From NCBI GenBank assembly GCA_963797565.1, contig CAWCPM010000010.1:1-64000 (forward strand): a stretch of DNA of 64,000 bases. Direction: 5' to 3'. Positions within the stretch are counted from its first letter, which is position 1, and each line of letters starts with the position of its first letter. This document shows, piece after piece, positions 22,063 to 32,562 of this stretch. The position numbers were made by a program, and so were the translations under genes. Source of the stretch: JAICYJ01 sp963797565. GTDB lineage: Bacteria; Actinomycetota; Thermoleophilia; Gaiellales; JAICJC01. Below the pieces are notes generated by a model that saw only the letters and a list, made by a program, of their open reading frames with translations, had not been told where the DNA came from and did not search any database.

Positions 22063-22925
22063 ACAGCCCTCCCGTCCCTGCCCACGACCTGGTCGCGGAA
22101 CACCGCGCCGGCCGCGACGCCCGCCCCGGGCAGGACGACGCTGCGCTGGATGCTCGCGCCGCCCGCGATCCTGGCCCCGGCACCGACCACCGATTCTGTC
22201 ACGTCGGCGCCCGCCCCGATCACCGCCGTCGGATCGACCAGCCCGCCCGCCGGCATCCACTCCATGTTGGCCGCCAGGTAGCTGGCCGGAGTGCCGATAT
22301 CCCGCCACCGCCCCTCTCCGGTGAACGCGAACAGCCCGGCGCCCACCAGCTCCGGGAACACCTCGCGCTCCACCGACACCGCCCGTCCGGTCGGGATCAG
22401 CTCCAGCACGTCCGGCTCGAACACGTACGTGCCGGCGTTGATGGTGTCGACGTCGGCCGTCCCCGGCACCGGCTTCTCGACGAACGCCGTCACGACACCG
22501 TCCTCGCCCGTTCGCACCAGCCCGTAGGCGCTGGGATCCGCCACCCGGTGCAGTGCGATCGTCGCCCGCCCGCCGTGGGCGCGGTGGGCCGCGATCAGCG
22601 CTCCCAGGTCGAGGTCGGTCAGCACGTCACCGTTGCAGACCACGAACGTCTCGTCGATGCTCCCGGCCGCGAACCGGATCGCCCCTCCCGTCCCCAGCGG
22701 CTCCGGCTCGACCGCGTACTCCAGCGCGTCCCCGAAGTGCTCGCGGATCGGCTCGGCCAGATACCCGCACGACAGCACCACGCGGTCGATCCCATGCCCG
22801 CGCAGCTGGCCGATCTGGTGCTCCAGGAACGGCCGGTTCGCGATCGGCAACATCGGCTTGGGCAGCCACTCGGTGAGCGGGCGAAGGCGGGTGCCCTCGC
22901 CGCCGACGAGCAGCACCGCGATCAC
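22056..22925 (-). CDS. Sugar-1-phosphate nucleotidyltransferase (mannose-1-P guanylyltransferase-like)
   Basis: 289 residues. The N-terminal nucleotidyltransferase domain has VLLVGGEGTRLRPLTEWLPK and PMLPIANRPFLEHQI, then VCNGDVLTDLD and FVEKP. A hexapeptide-repeat-like tail (about 230-285, VDPTAVIGAGADVTESVVG) suggests a left-handed beta-helix. The family makes GDP-mannose, ADP- or dTDP/UDP-glucose. Its position between the PGI/PMI gene and ugd fits GDP-mannose or UDP-glucose supply but does not decide between them. The GTG start overlaps the ugd stop in GTGA. Confidence 0.9.
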   Translation of the reverse strand: MIAVLLVGGEGTRLRPLTEWLPKPMLPIANRPFLEHQIGQLRGHGIDRVVLSCGYLAEPIREHFGDALEYAVEPEPLGTGGAIRFAAGSIDETFVVCNGDVLTDLDLGALIAAHRAHGGRATIALHRVADPSAYGLVRTGEDGVVTAFVEKPVPGTADVDTINAGTYVFEPDVLELIPTGRAVSVEREVFPELVGAGLFAFTGEGRWRDIGTPASYLAANMEWMPAGGLVDPTAVIGAGADVTESVVGAGARIAGGASIQRSVVLPGAGVAAGAVFRDQVVGRDGRAVW

Positions 22926-24781
22926 CCCGATGGCTCCACGCTGGGCCGGCCCACAGACTCATACAGGAACCCCGCCGCCCGCACCTGGTCCGGGTCGAGC
23001 AGGTTGCGCCCGTCCACGATCAGCGGGGTTGCCATCGCGTCTCGCACCTCGCCCGACGCCAGCGTCCGGAACTCACCCCACTCCGTCACGATCACGGCGG
23101 CGTCGGCCCCGCGCACCGCCTCCAGCACCGAGGAGGCCAGCGTCACGCCCTCGCCGAGGTGGTCGTGCGCCGCATCCATCGCCACCGGGTCGTAGGCCAC
23201 GACCTGCGCCCCCTCGGCCAGCAGCCTCGCCGACAACACCAGGCTCGACGCCTCGCGCATGTCGTCGGTGTTGGCCTTGAACGCCAGCCCCAGCATCGCG
23301 ATCTTGCGGCCCCGCAGCGGGCCCAGGTGCCGCTCGAGCTTGCCCACCACGCGGCGCTTCTGCAGCTCGTTCACCTCGATCACGGACGTCAGCAGCTGAA
23401 AGTGGTACCCGGAGTTGCCGGCGAGCTGCTTCAGCGCCTGCACGTCCTTGGGGAAGCAGTTGTGCACGACCAGACCGCCGCTGGTCACGAACGTACCCGA
23501 CTCCGGCACCTCCAGCGAGTAGACGGGTGCTTCCAGGTCGCCCGCCTCGACGCGCGTCACCGACACCCAGGCGACGCGCTGCACCAGCGGCTCCGGCAGC
23601 GAGGACGTGGGGCCGCCCAGCCCCGGGATCGGGTCGATCCGAAGCGGCGCGCTGACCACGCGCGGTACCCGCATGCCCTCGGACAGCTCGCCGCCCAGCA
23701 CGATGCGCGTCCCCTCGACCTCGTCGAACACCACGAACGGGTGGTCGCTGGTGGCGGTCACGGCCGCCGCCCCGTCGCGCAGGTGCACCGTCACGCCGGG
23801 CCCGTCGTAGTCGCGCACCGTCAGCGTCGACACCGGCAGGAACTCGGGCGTCTCGTCGCCGATCGGCCAGGAAAGCACCTCCAGGCCCTGCGGATGCACC
23901 ACGTCGCCCGGCCCCTCGTGCCGCCGGTAGAGATCGGCCAGCGAGACGTCCTCGACGCTGTCTTGATGGCGCACCGTGACCAGCTCGTCGCCGGCCAGGC
24001 AGCTGCCGCCGTATCCGATTCCGGGGCGCAGAAAGTGCGTGCCGATCCGCTCGTCCAGTCCCATCGCATGGGACACTACCGACACGTCGGCCCCCACCTC
24101 CTCGCAGACGTTCGCGATCTCGTTGATGAACGAGATCTTGGTCGCAAGGAACGCGTTCGACGCGTACTTGATCATCTCGGCGCTGGCCGGGTCGGTGCGC
24201 ACGACGGTCGCGTTCAGATCTGCGTACAGCGCCTCCACCGCCGCGCCGTCGGCGTCGTCGAGCGCGCCGATCACGATCCGGTCGGGCTCCATGAAGTCGG
24301 CGATGGCGCGGCCCTCGCGAAGGAACTCGGGGTTGGACACGTAGCCCACGTGACCGCGGCCGCGCGCGTCCAGCTCCGCCCGCACCTTGTCCCCCGTGCC
24401 CACCGGCACCGTGCTCTTCATCACCAGCACGAAGCGCTCGCCGTCTGCGGGCAGCTCGTCGATCACGCGATGCACCCGCGACAGATCCGCGTCCCCGGAG
24501 TGCGTCGGGGGCGTGTCCACGCACACGAACACCACCCTGCACCGGCCGAACAGCTCGGCGCTGTCCTCGGTGAAGGTGAGCCGGTCGCGGTTTCGCTCCA
24601 GCAGCCGCTCGATCCCCGGCTCGTAGATCGGCACCGTGCCCTGGCGCAGGTCGGCCACGCGACGCGGGTTGATATCGCGGCAGACGACCTGGTGGCCGAG
24701 GTCGGCAAAGCAGGTCGCCGTCACCAGCCCCACGTAGCCGACCCCGATCACGCCGACGGCGCTTTTCGCCGGCGGGCTCAC
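22922..24781 (-). CDS. ugd: UDP-glucose 6-dehydrogenase with embedded mini-intein
   Basis: 619 residues as translated, 438 after predicted splicing, the normal enzyme size. The N-terminal Rossmann domain starts GVIGVGYVGLVTATCFADLG. The central helix and the KSTVPVGTG and SNPEFLREG blocks follow. The catalytic motif GIGYGGS-CFPKD is interrupted at its Cys by the intein (residues 261-441). The C-terminal domain contains GLAFKANTDDMREASS. The enzyme oxidises UDP-glucose to UDP-glucuronate using NAD; splicing is required because the catalytic Cys is the first residue after the intein. GDP-mannose or UDP-ManNAc specificity is not excluded. The GTG start overlaps the LCP gene stop (GTGA). Confidence 0.95.
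   Translation of the reverse strand: MSPPAKSAVGVIGVGYVGLVTATCFADLGHQVVCRDINPRRVADLRQGTVPIYEPGIERLLERNRDRLTFTEDSAELFGRCRVVFVCVDTPPTHSGDADLSRVHRVIDELPADGERFVLVMKSTVPVGTGDKVRAELDARGRGHVGYVSNPEFLREGRAIADFMEPDRIVIGALDDADGAAVEALYADLNATVVRTDPASAEMIKYASNAFLATKISFINEIANVCEEVGADVSVVSHAMGLDERIGTHFLRPGIGYGGSCLAGDELVTVRHQDSVEDVSLADLYRRHEGPGDVVHPQGLEVLSWPIGDETPEFLPVSTLTVRDYDGPGVTVHLRDGAAAVTATSDHPFVVFDEVEGTRIVLGGELSEGMRVPRVVSAPLRIDPIPGLGGPTSSLPEPLVQRVAWVSVTRVEAGDLEAPVYSLEVPESGTFVTSGGLVVHNCFPKDVQALKQLAGNSGYHFQLLTSVIEVNELQKRRVVGKLERHLGPLRGRKIAMLGLAFKANTDDMREASSLVLSARLLAEGAQVVAYDPVAMDAAHDHLGEGVTLASSVLEAVRGADAAVIVTEWGEFRTLASGEVRDAMATPLIVDGRNLLDPDQVRAAGFLYESVGRPSVEPSG
23459..24001 (-). mobile_element. Mini-intein, 181 residues, no homing endonuclease
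   Basis: Splicing block A CLAGDELV begins with Cys1. Block B VTATSDHPFVV has the T-x-x-H (T84 to H87). The C-terminal block VYSLEVPES ... TSGGLVVHN ends with the penultimate His and terminal Asn, followed by Cys+1. All residues for standard class 1 splicing are present. At 181 residues there is no room for a LAGLIDADG endonuclease, so the element cannot home by itself and is fixed or degenerating. The host protein reads continuously across both ends. Confidence 0.95.
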
Positions 24782-26704
24782 TGGACGGGCTTCAGCGACC
24801 GCGCGATCGCGATCATGTCCGCATTGGACATGTCATCGCGAAGCGTGTTCTGCACCCAGTACGCGGTGCCGTGCTCGATGAAGGCGACCATGTGGATGTG
24901 CGAGCCGTTGAAGTAGAACTGGTACGTGCGCCCGTCCAGCGTACGCCGCTGGTCGGGATTCGCCAGGATCGGCGCCTTGGTGAACCTCGTCTCCTCGATC
25001 CCCCAGTAGGCGCCGGCGATGCCGTTGTAGCCCCAGTAGGCGTACAGCGAGTTGGTCCCGCCGCCGGCCTCCGCGATCCGGTAGGTGCGGATCGGCGAGC
25101 TGATCCAGGGCACGAACGTGGACGCGTCCTGGCGCACGGTCGGGTACAGCACCGGGAAGTTGGCGGGGCCGTTCGCGCCCTGGAAATCGGCGCGGTAGGT
25201 GGTGCTGTCGCGGGTCACGTCTGACGGCAGGCCGCCGGTGCTCTTGGACGCCTCGTGCGCGAGCTTGCCGGTGAAGCTCTTGCCCAGCACCACGACCAGG
25301 CCCTGTGAGGCGTATGTCTTGTAGGTGGCCGTGATCGGCTTCGCCACGGCGCCGCCCAGGATGTCGGCCACGTCGGTGGCAGCCTGCTGGTCGCCGGGCC
25401 GGTAGTAGACGACGCTCTGGTCGGAAGGAGAACGTCGGCGCCGGGTTCAGCGAGACCGTCACGGGGTAGCCCCACGTCCCCAGCGCCGCGCCGCCCTTGG
25501 CGGCCGCGCCGGTCGTACCGCTGCCGTTGACCGTGGTCACCGGCGTGGTGGTCGGGTCGACCTTGGGCTTGAACTTGGGCACCTTGGGGCCCTTCGAGGC
25601 GTTGCCCGGAAGCGTGTTGATGGGCGGCCTCATGCTCTCGGGGTGCATGAACGCGAATACGGCCGTGCGCATCGCCTCCGGCGTCGCCACCACGTACGAG
25701 TTGGTCGCGTCGCCGGCCACGCTGGCATTCAGCCGCGAGGTGATCACGCGGTCCTTGATCGCATAGGCGGTGGTCGCCAGCTCGATCATCGTCTGGACGC
25801 TGGGCGGGCCGTTGGGCCCTGTCACCTGGACGTTCTTGGCGACCGTCTCGGCCACGTCGCGCAGCGTCGTCAGCTGTGAGATCCCGATGCCGTGCAACTG
25901 GCTGGAGGCGCGCTGCGAGAAGGCGTGCAGGAACACCTGCTGGCGGGCGTTGCGGTAGAAGTCGGAATCGGTGTGGCGGTAGCGCGCGAATGCCAGCGCG
26001 TTGGTGCCGTTCAGCAGCTGATAGCCGGGTGGGATGTCCACCTGGGAGTACTGTTCCTGGCCGACGACGTTCACGTGGTAGTAGCGCTGGTCGACCGGCA
26101 CGTAGACCCCGTGGAACTTGTCCACCAGGTCACGGAAGCCCTTGAAGTCGACGGTCACCAGGTAGTTCGGCTTGACGCCGGTGGCAGCCTCGACCGTCCT
26201 CAGCGCAAGCTTGTAGCCGCCGTCGGAGTAGGCGGCGTTGATCTTGTCGACGCCGTAGCCGGGGATGTTGACGTACAGATCGCGCGGCAGCGACAGCAGC
26301 GAGATGTACTTGGTGCGGGGATCGATCCGCACCAGCATCAGCGTGTCCGACCGCGACCCGCCGGCGGCGTCTCCTGCCCGGTAGTCGGAGCCGATCACCA
26401 GCGCAATCGCCGGGGCGTTGCTGATCGGCAGCTGCGGATCGAGGCTGCCCTTGGCAGCGTTCACGCCCGGAGTGATGTTGCTGATGTCGTTGACCAGGTT
26501 GTGAGCCCACCAGCCGACCACCGCCGCCACGACCAGCACCAGCGCAACCAGCGAACCACCCGTCCACAGCATGATTCGCACCCACCGCGGCCGTCGCCGC
26601 TTCAGCGTCCGGGTGTCGTAGATGTTGACCGGGGGCCGCCGGGGCGGGCCGCCGTCCGAACCGGTGCTGGGTGGAGCGGGCTGTGGCGGTGTTTCGGTCG
26701 GCAA
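24778..26704 (-). CDS. LytR-CpsA-Psr (LCP) protein with LytR_C domain (one frame break)
   Basis: About 642 residues after repair. A proline-rich cytoplasmic N-terminus (with NIYDTRTLKRRRPRW) precedes one TM helix (about 44-66). The LCP domain (about 100-270) has SDTLMLVRIDP, SLPRDLYVNIPGYGVDKINAAY and ARYRHTDSDFYRNARQQ. A linker rich in Pro/Lys/Thr leads to a C-terminal LytR_C domain. LCP proteins transfer wall teichoic acids or arabinogalactan-type polymers from lipid carriers to peptidoglycan. The frame changes near 25424. The TTG start has an AGGAG site about 5 bases upstream. The gene is coupled to ugd. Confidence 0.93.
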
Positions 26705-26753
26705 AGAGCTCCTGACAGACGAGCGCCCGCAGGCGGGTCGCGGGCAAGGCAGC

Positions 26754-26759
26754 AGTATA
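26754..26759 (-). promoter_or_regulatory. -10 box (TATACT) for the LCP-ugd run
   Basis: TATACT lies about 49 bases before the TTG start, leaving a leader with an AGGAG site, unlike the leaderless genes here. A 6-bp inverted repeat (GCCCGC/GCGGGC, 26725-26745) lies in the leader. No -35 consensus is visible at 17 bases. Confidence 0.4.
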
Positions 26760-26791
26760 AACGCCCGATTCGTCGCGGAGGTGCAGGTTCC

Positions 26792-27898
26792 CTACCCCCG
26801 ATTGGGAGTCGATGAGAGACGCCGCGCAAATTCCACGAGGATCCGGCGGTAGCGCCGCAGCGACTCGATCTCGACGTACTCCTCCGGCCCGTGGTGTCCT
26901 CCGCCGGCCGGCCCGAACTCGATCGCGGGGATGCCCCGCTCCAGGAAGAAGACCGCGTCGGAGGCGCCGTGGCGACCGACCGCAGGGGCCTCGCCGCCCT
27001 CCAGCGCGCCCACGGCCTCGCGCAGCACCTGCACGTGCGGCTCGCCCGGATCGAGCGTGGCCGGAGGCATCTCGTAGATCGGCGTCACCTCGGCGCCGAG
27101 CGACCGCAGCTGCCGCAGCACCTCGTCCGGAGCCTGGTTGGGCAGGTAGCGGATGTCGACGTCCATCCGGCATCGGTCGGGCACGATGTTGACCACGTCG
27201 CCGCCGCGGATGCGGCCGATGTTGATGGACGGGTGCTCGTACAGCTCCGAGCTGCCGGACGCGAACGGCAGCTCCAGGATCCTGCGGTAGATCTCGAACG
27301 CCTTCAACACCGCGTTGTCGCCCAGCCAGGGGGTGGAGCCGTGCGCGGCCCGGCCCTCCACATCGACCCGCACGACCAGTACGCCCTTCGCCTGGACACC
27401 GATCTCGAGGTTTGTCGGCTCGCCGCAGACCACGAACTCGCCCAGGTGCCCCTCGGCCGCCAGGAACGCGGACGACTTGGGCTGATTCGAGTCCTCCTCC
27501 GACTCCTCGTCGGGCACGATCAGCAGCTTTACCTTGACGCCCGGGATCAACTCGCGCGCCTGTGACAGGTCGGCCAGCGCGGCCAGCATTCCGGCCAGCC
27601 CACCCTTCATGTCGTAGGCGCCGCGGCCGTACAGGCGGCCGTCCACCTGCCACGGCGAGAACTGCTCGCTGCGGGCGGGAACGACGTCCACGTGGGCGTT
27701 CCAGATCAGCGTGACCGGGCCGTCGCCGACGGCCGCCACGATCGAGGGCAGGCCGTTCACCTCGTAGGTGCGGTGGGCGATGCCCTGCCCTTCCAGCCAT
27801 CCCTTCAGGAACCCCATCGCCGCCTTCACGCCGTCGGGCTGAGAGCTGTCGTAGGAGATCAGCCGCTCTGCGAGGGCGAGTTCGTCGGCGCTGGGCAC
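26792..27898 (-). CDS. M20 family metallopeptidase/deacylase (ArgE/DapE-like)
   Basis: 368 residues. Metal-ligand blocks appear in order: WNAHVDVVPA (His/Asp), YGRGAYDMKGG (bridging Asp), DEESEED (catalytic Glu), GEPTN, and a late GHHGPEEYVEI (His). The insertion between the catalytic halves is the dimerisation lid. The family hydrolyses N-acyl amino acids or dipeptides (ArgE, DapE, carboxypeptidase G2). The exact substrate is not readable. The GTG at 27898 follows a strong TACAAT box by 7 bases. The gene is divergent from the FAD oxidoreductase with fewer than 30 bases between starts, and is followed downstream by the LCP gene. Confidence 0.92.
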   Translation of the reverse strand: MPSADELALAERLISYDSSQPDGVKAAMGFLKGWLEGQGIAHRTYEVNGLPSIVAAVGDGPVTLIWNAHVDVVPARSEQFSPWQVDGRLYGRGAYDMKGGLAGMLAALADLSQARELIPGVKVKLLIVPDEESEEDSNQPKSSAFLAAEGHLGEFVVCGEPTNLEIGVQAKGVLVVRVDVEGRAAHGSTPWLGDNAVLKAFEIYRRILELPFASGSSELYEHPSINIGRIRGGDVVNIVPDRCRMDVDIRYLPNQAPDEVLRQLRSLGAEVTPIYEMPPATLDPGEPHVQVLREAVGALEGGEAPAVGRHGASDAVFFLERGIPAIEFGPAGGGHHGPEEYVEIESLRRYRRILVEFARRLSSTPNRG

Positions 27899-27905
27899 GG
27901 GCGCG

Positions 27906-27915
27906 ATTGTAGGGT
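27906..27915. promoter_or_regulatory. Overlapping divergent -10 boxes (TACAAT minus, TAGGGT plus)
   Basis: TACAAT on the minus strand (27906-27911) is 7 bases before the M20 GTG. TAGGGT on the plus strand (27910-27915) shares two bases with it and ends 10 bases before the TTG of the oxidoreductase. RNA polymerase could occupy only one at a time, so the two genes may exclude each other's transcription. Confidence 0.5.
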
Positions 27916-27925
27916 GGGCGTCAGC

Positions 27926-29194
27926 TTGAGCACGCCATCTCTGTGGCAGGAGCAGCACCCGGGCCGGACATTTCCCGCGCTCGACTCGGAGCACCGGGCC
28001 GACGTCTGCGTGGTCGGCGCTGGCGTGACCGGAACATCCTGCGCCTGGCGGCTGCTCGAGCACGGGCGTCGGCGTGACCGTGGTCGACGGCAGGCGCGCT
28101 GCCGCCGCCGCCAGCGGCCGCAACGGCGGGCTCGCCGTGACCGGCACCGGACTCGATCACGACGAGCTGGCGGGCCGCCTCGGCGAGGCCGGCGCCCGCG
28201 ATCTGCAGGCCGCGACGGGGCGATCGCTGGACGCGATGATCGCCCTGGCGGCCGAGCTGGGCGTGCCGCAGGCGGTGCGCCGCACCGGCTCGCTGTGGGT
28301 GGCGCAGGACGAGCATGAGCGGGCCGAGATCGATCGCGTGCTGTTGGCAGCCCCGGCCGCCGGCATCCCCTGCCGTCCCGCCGCCGATCTGATTCCGGAG
28401 CCGATGCGCGATCGCTGCGACACCGCCGCCTATTTCCCGCAGGACGCCGAACTGCTGCCCGCGACCTGGGTGCGCTCGCTGGCGGCGGCCGCCGCCGACC
28501 GCGGCGCGCACGCTGTTCGAGCACTCACCGGTCACCGGCCTCGGGCGCCGGGGTGACGGCTGGGTCGTGCACGCCGGCCGGCGGGACCGTGCACGCTCAG
28601 GCTGTGGTGGTGGCCTGCGACGGGCTGATTCCGCACCTGCTGCCGCAGCTGGACGGCATCGTCTACCCGGTGCGCGGCCAGGTGCTCGCCACCGAGCCGC
28701 TGCAGCAGGGCCCACTCGCATGCCCGACCCACTCCCAGTCGGGCTTCATGTACTACCGCCCCACCGACGACGGCAGGGTCGTGGTCGGCGGCGGCCGGCT
28801 CGAGCAGCTCGAGCACGAGTACACCGACGAGGAGACCGTCACGGCCGGGGTGCAGGCCCGGCTGGACGCGTTTCTGGCCGACTGGCTGGGCCTCGGCGGC
28901 GCCCGGGTAACCCACCGCTGGGCCGGGATCATGGGCTTCTCGGCCGACCTGCTGCCGGTGGTGGGAGAGCTGCCGGGCAGCCCCGGCCTGAACGTGGCCG
29001 GCGGCTACAGCGGCGTCGGAAACGTGCTCGGCCACCTCTGCGGCGGCATCGCCGCCGACCTGATCGCGACCGGCATGCACCCGCAGGCACCCGCGCTCGA
29101 CGTCGGCCGGTTCGACCTCTCCTCGCCCGTCGAGCAGCTGGAAAAAGGGCGCAGCCGGGAGCACGCCAGGCGGCTGGCGCTCGCGCGGCCGTAG
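27926..29194 (+). CDS. FAD-dependent amine/amino acid oxidoreductase, DAO family (three frame breaks)
   Basis: About 423 residues after repair. The N-terminal LSTPSLWQEQ block and the FAD-binding ADVCVVGAGVTGTSCAWRLLEHG are typical of DAO-fold enzymes such as gamma-glutamylputrescine oxidase and glycine or sarcosine oxidases. The end IMGFSADLLPVVGELPGSPGL and AGGYSGVGNVLGH belong to the same fold. The frame changes near 28063, 28516 and 28580, each needing one base removed or two added. It would oxidise a secondary or primary amine with oxygen or an acceptor; the substrate is unclear. I use the TTG at 27926 because the upstream GTG (27914) lies inside the -10 box. Confidence 0.82.
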
Positions 29195-29203
29195 GCAAAG
29201 TTG

Positions 29204-30079
29204 TTAAACCTGCGGCGGCGGTGGAAGAAAACCCCCGGGTTGCCCGTCTTGGCTGACACGATCGCCCGGAGCGGGCCCTTCCGTCGGGGGAAGGCCCGCT
29301 TCGGGGTTTCGTGTTTCCGGGGGTCGTCGCAGGGCCAGTGGGCCGGTCTCGTACCAGGGATAGGCGTCGGTCAGGAGCAGCGGCACGTAGGCAAGCGTGT
29401 GGCACTGGAAGGCGTACGTCAGACCCTGCATCTCGTGGATCGTGCGCGGCATCCTGCCCGTGAACAGGATCGCCCACCAGGCCCCGATCGCGAGCAGCCA
29501 GGCGACCATGCCGAAGAAGCACGCCGTGACCAAGGCCGGCAGGCTCAGCGGCAACAGCACCAGCGTGCGCAGCCGCGACATCCGCGCCGGGGGCGCCACC
29601 CGCACGTCGACCGGCAGGCCGTCGCGCCGCTGCCATGGGAAGGGCGGGAAGCGGTCGTCGACCAGACCCACGTAGGCGGCGACGCGGGTCACGTACACCA
29701 CCGTCGCTGCCTGGAAACGGTGGATCGGCCCGGGCAGACGGCCCAGCGCCAGCACGGCCAGCCAGCCGACCACCGAGAGCGCGATCGACACGACCGCCAG
29801 GAGCAGCCAGACCACCAGGTGCGGTATCGCCAGCACCAGTCGGAAGATGGTGCCGGCCCGGGACGGGTACTCGACGTATGCGGCCCGGTAGACGACCGGG
29901 TAGGGGCGGGCCGGCTCGGCGGCCTCTTCAACCATCCACTGCTCAGGCGGCGCCGCGGCCACCGCGGCCGCGACGTCGAACGCCCGCCCGCAACCCACGC
30001 AGAACCGGGCGTCGCCAAGGCGCGGCCGTCCGCAGTTGGTGCAGAAGCGGGCGGGTGCGATTGGTTCGCTCACGGCCAT
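29204..30079 (-). CDS. Zinc-ribbon DUF4389 membrane protein
   Basis: 291 residues. A zinc ribbon (FCTNCG ... FCVGCG, residues 12-32) opens the protein. Two DUF4389-like modules follow, each with a YP...YxxY/L start and paired TM helices: FRLVLAIPHLVVWLLLAVVS (about 80-105) and LALVTACFFGMVAWLLAIG (about 185-210). The second ends FTGRMPRTIHEMQGLTYAF, a family hallmark. It is an integral membrane protein of unknown function. The last 30 or so codons (from about PETRNPEAG) translate a hairpin and look low-complexity, so the true C-terminus may be shorter. The RDD gene at 297 also has a zinc ribbon plus membrane domain. Confidence 0.88.
   Translation of the reverse strand: MAVSEPIAPARFCTNCGRPRLGDARFCVGCGRAFDVAAAVAAAPPEQWMVEEAAEPARPYPVVYRAAYVEYPSRAGTIFRLVLAIPHLVVWLLLAVVSIALSVVGWLAVLALGRLPGPIHRFQAATVVYVTRVAAYVGLVDDRFPPFPWQRRDGLPVDVRVAPPARMSRLRTLVLLPLSLPALVTACFFGMVAWLLAIGAWWAILFTGRMPRTIHEMQGLTYAFQCHTLAYVPLLLTDAYPWYETGPLALRRPPETRNPEAGLPPTEGPAPGDRVSQDGQPGGFLPPPPQV
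29270..29300. terminator. 12-bp hairpin downstream of the FAD oxidoreductase
   Basis: Arms 29270-29282 and 29289-29300 (AGCGGGcCCTTCC with GGAAGGCCCGCT) pair with a single bulged C and a 6-base loop. The plus strand then has GGGGTTTCGTGTTT, a loose T-rich tail. It lies inside the last codons of the convergent DUF4389 gene. Confidence 0.45.
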
Positions 30080-30116
30080 CGGTCCTGATGATACGACCGG
30101 AGGCGGGTAGCGCCCT

Positions 30117-30526
30117 CTAGCTGGAGGCCTGAACCAGCGCCTCGGCGAAGGCCGCCTCGCGCTCCGCGCGATAGAGGTCGCCCTCGCCGTTGCGTGCCTG
30201 CTCCAGCTGCGCCTGGGCACGCTCCAGCCGTGCCCGCGCCTCGCCCGCGTCGATCTGGTCGCGCGGCACCGCCTCGCCGACCAGCACCAGCGTCTCGTTC
30301 TTGCGCACCTCGACGAAGCCGCCGTCGGTCGCAAACTCGTGCCGCTGGCCCTCCATGTCGGTGACGTGCAGCTCACCCGGCTTCAGGCTGGACACCAGCG
30401 GCGCGTGGTTGGCCATGATGCCGAGCTGGCCGGCGCTGCCGGGCACGACCACGATCTCGGCCTCGCCCTCGAACACCGGCCCCTCCGGCGTGATCACGTC
30501 GACGCGCTGTGCGTCGTGGTCCGCCA

Positions 30527-30527
<1 letters not shown>
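30117..30527 (-). CDS. atpC: F-type ATP synthase subunit epsilon
   Basis: 136 residues. The N-terminal beta-sandwich (about 5-88) has VITPEGPVFEGEAEIVVVPGSAGQLGIMANHAPLVS, the epsilon family signature, and a C-terminal helical hairpin (about 95-136) that inhibits ATP hydrolysis. It is part of the F1 central stalk. The ATG shares one base with the atpD stop (TGATG), so the two are translationally coupled. It is the last atp gene in the window. Confidence 0.96.
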
Positions 30528-31954
<1,427 letters not shown>

Positions 31955-32006
31955 GTAACTCCCTTGCTCGAGCGGATGAGCGGCATTTTTTGGCGCGTGG
32001 ACAGGG

Positions 32007-32012
32007 ATTCTA
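32007..32012 (-). promoter_or_regulatory. -10 box (TAGAAT) for atpD-atpC
   Basis: TAGAAT lies 52 bases before the atpD ATG, leaving a leader that carries the GGGAG site. It sits after the stop of the upstream anti-sigma-like gene and would let atpDC be transcribed apart from atpBEFHAG. No good -35 is seen. Confidence 0.45.
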
Positions 32013-32073
32013 GCAACCTGGCGGCCATCTCGGGGCGGGAGTTCGTGACACGCCTCTGAGAGGCGAAAGCGAC

Positions 32074-32556
32074 CTAGCCGAGGCGCTCGTGGCCGGGCTG
32101 GTGATCCAGCGTGCGCACGTTCTGAAGCATCTGGCGGATCAGCATCTGCTCGCGCGCAATCGAATCGCGGCTGCCGCCATTGGCGACGACGATCTCGTGG
32201 TGGTGGGTCTGCGCCGGGGTGCTGGTGTCGCGGGACGCCAGACCGGCCCCGAGCAGTGCGGCGACGAACATCGCGGCCGCGAACCCCGCCACCGCCAGCC
32301 CGCGCGAGACCACCCGCGCCGGTGCCGGAATCAGGCGGCGTGTCGGCTGCACCGGTGGTGCCGCTCGCAGCACGTCGGTCGTGTGCGCCACCGACAACGC
32401 GAACTGCTCGCAGTCGGCGCACTCGGCGCGGTGCCGGCGGGCAGAGGCCGCCTCGATCTCGCTGACCTCGCCGTCGAGCTCGGCGGAGATCGTCTCGCGC
32501 ACCGCCTCACATTGGCGCTCGAGCCTGCGAAACCAGATTCGATGTGGATGGCTCAT
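32074..32556 (-). CDS. Putative zinc-finger anti-sigma-like membrane protein
   Basis: 160 residues. An N-terminal anti-sigma ZAS pattern RRHRAECADC (H-x3-C-x2-C, residues 41-50) follows an acidic helix. A TM helix lies near 85-107 (GLAVAGFAAAMFVAALLGAG). The outer tail contains HHHEIVV and is short. Such proteins hold an ECF sigma factor at the membrane until a signal releases it, but no sigma factor gene is adjacent. The ATG follows a TATCGT box by 8 bases. It sits between the opp cluster and atpD. An anti-sigma role is an inference from one motif. Confidence 0.8.
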   Translation of the reverse strand: MSHPHRIWFRRLERQCEAVRETISAELDGEVSEIEAASARRHRAECADCEQFALSVAHTTDVLRAAPPVQPTRRLIPAPARVVSRGLAVAGFAAAMFVAALLGAGLASRDTSTPAQTHHHEIVVANGGSRDSIAREQMLIRQMLQNVRTLDHQPGHERLG

Positions 32557-32562
32557 GAGTAC

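Noticed and set aside
27914..27916. GTG 27914 as start of the FAD oxidoreductase
   Set aside because: It lies within the predicted -10 box, so it would not be in the transcript; TTG 27926 is preferred.
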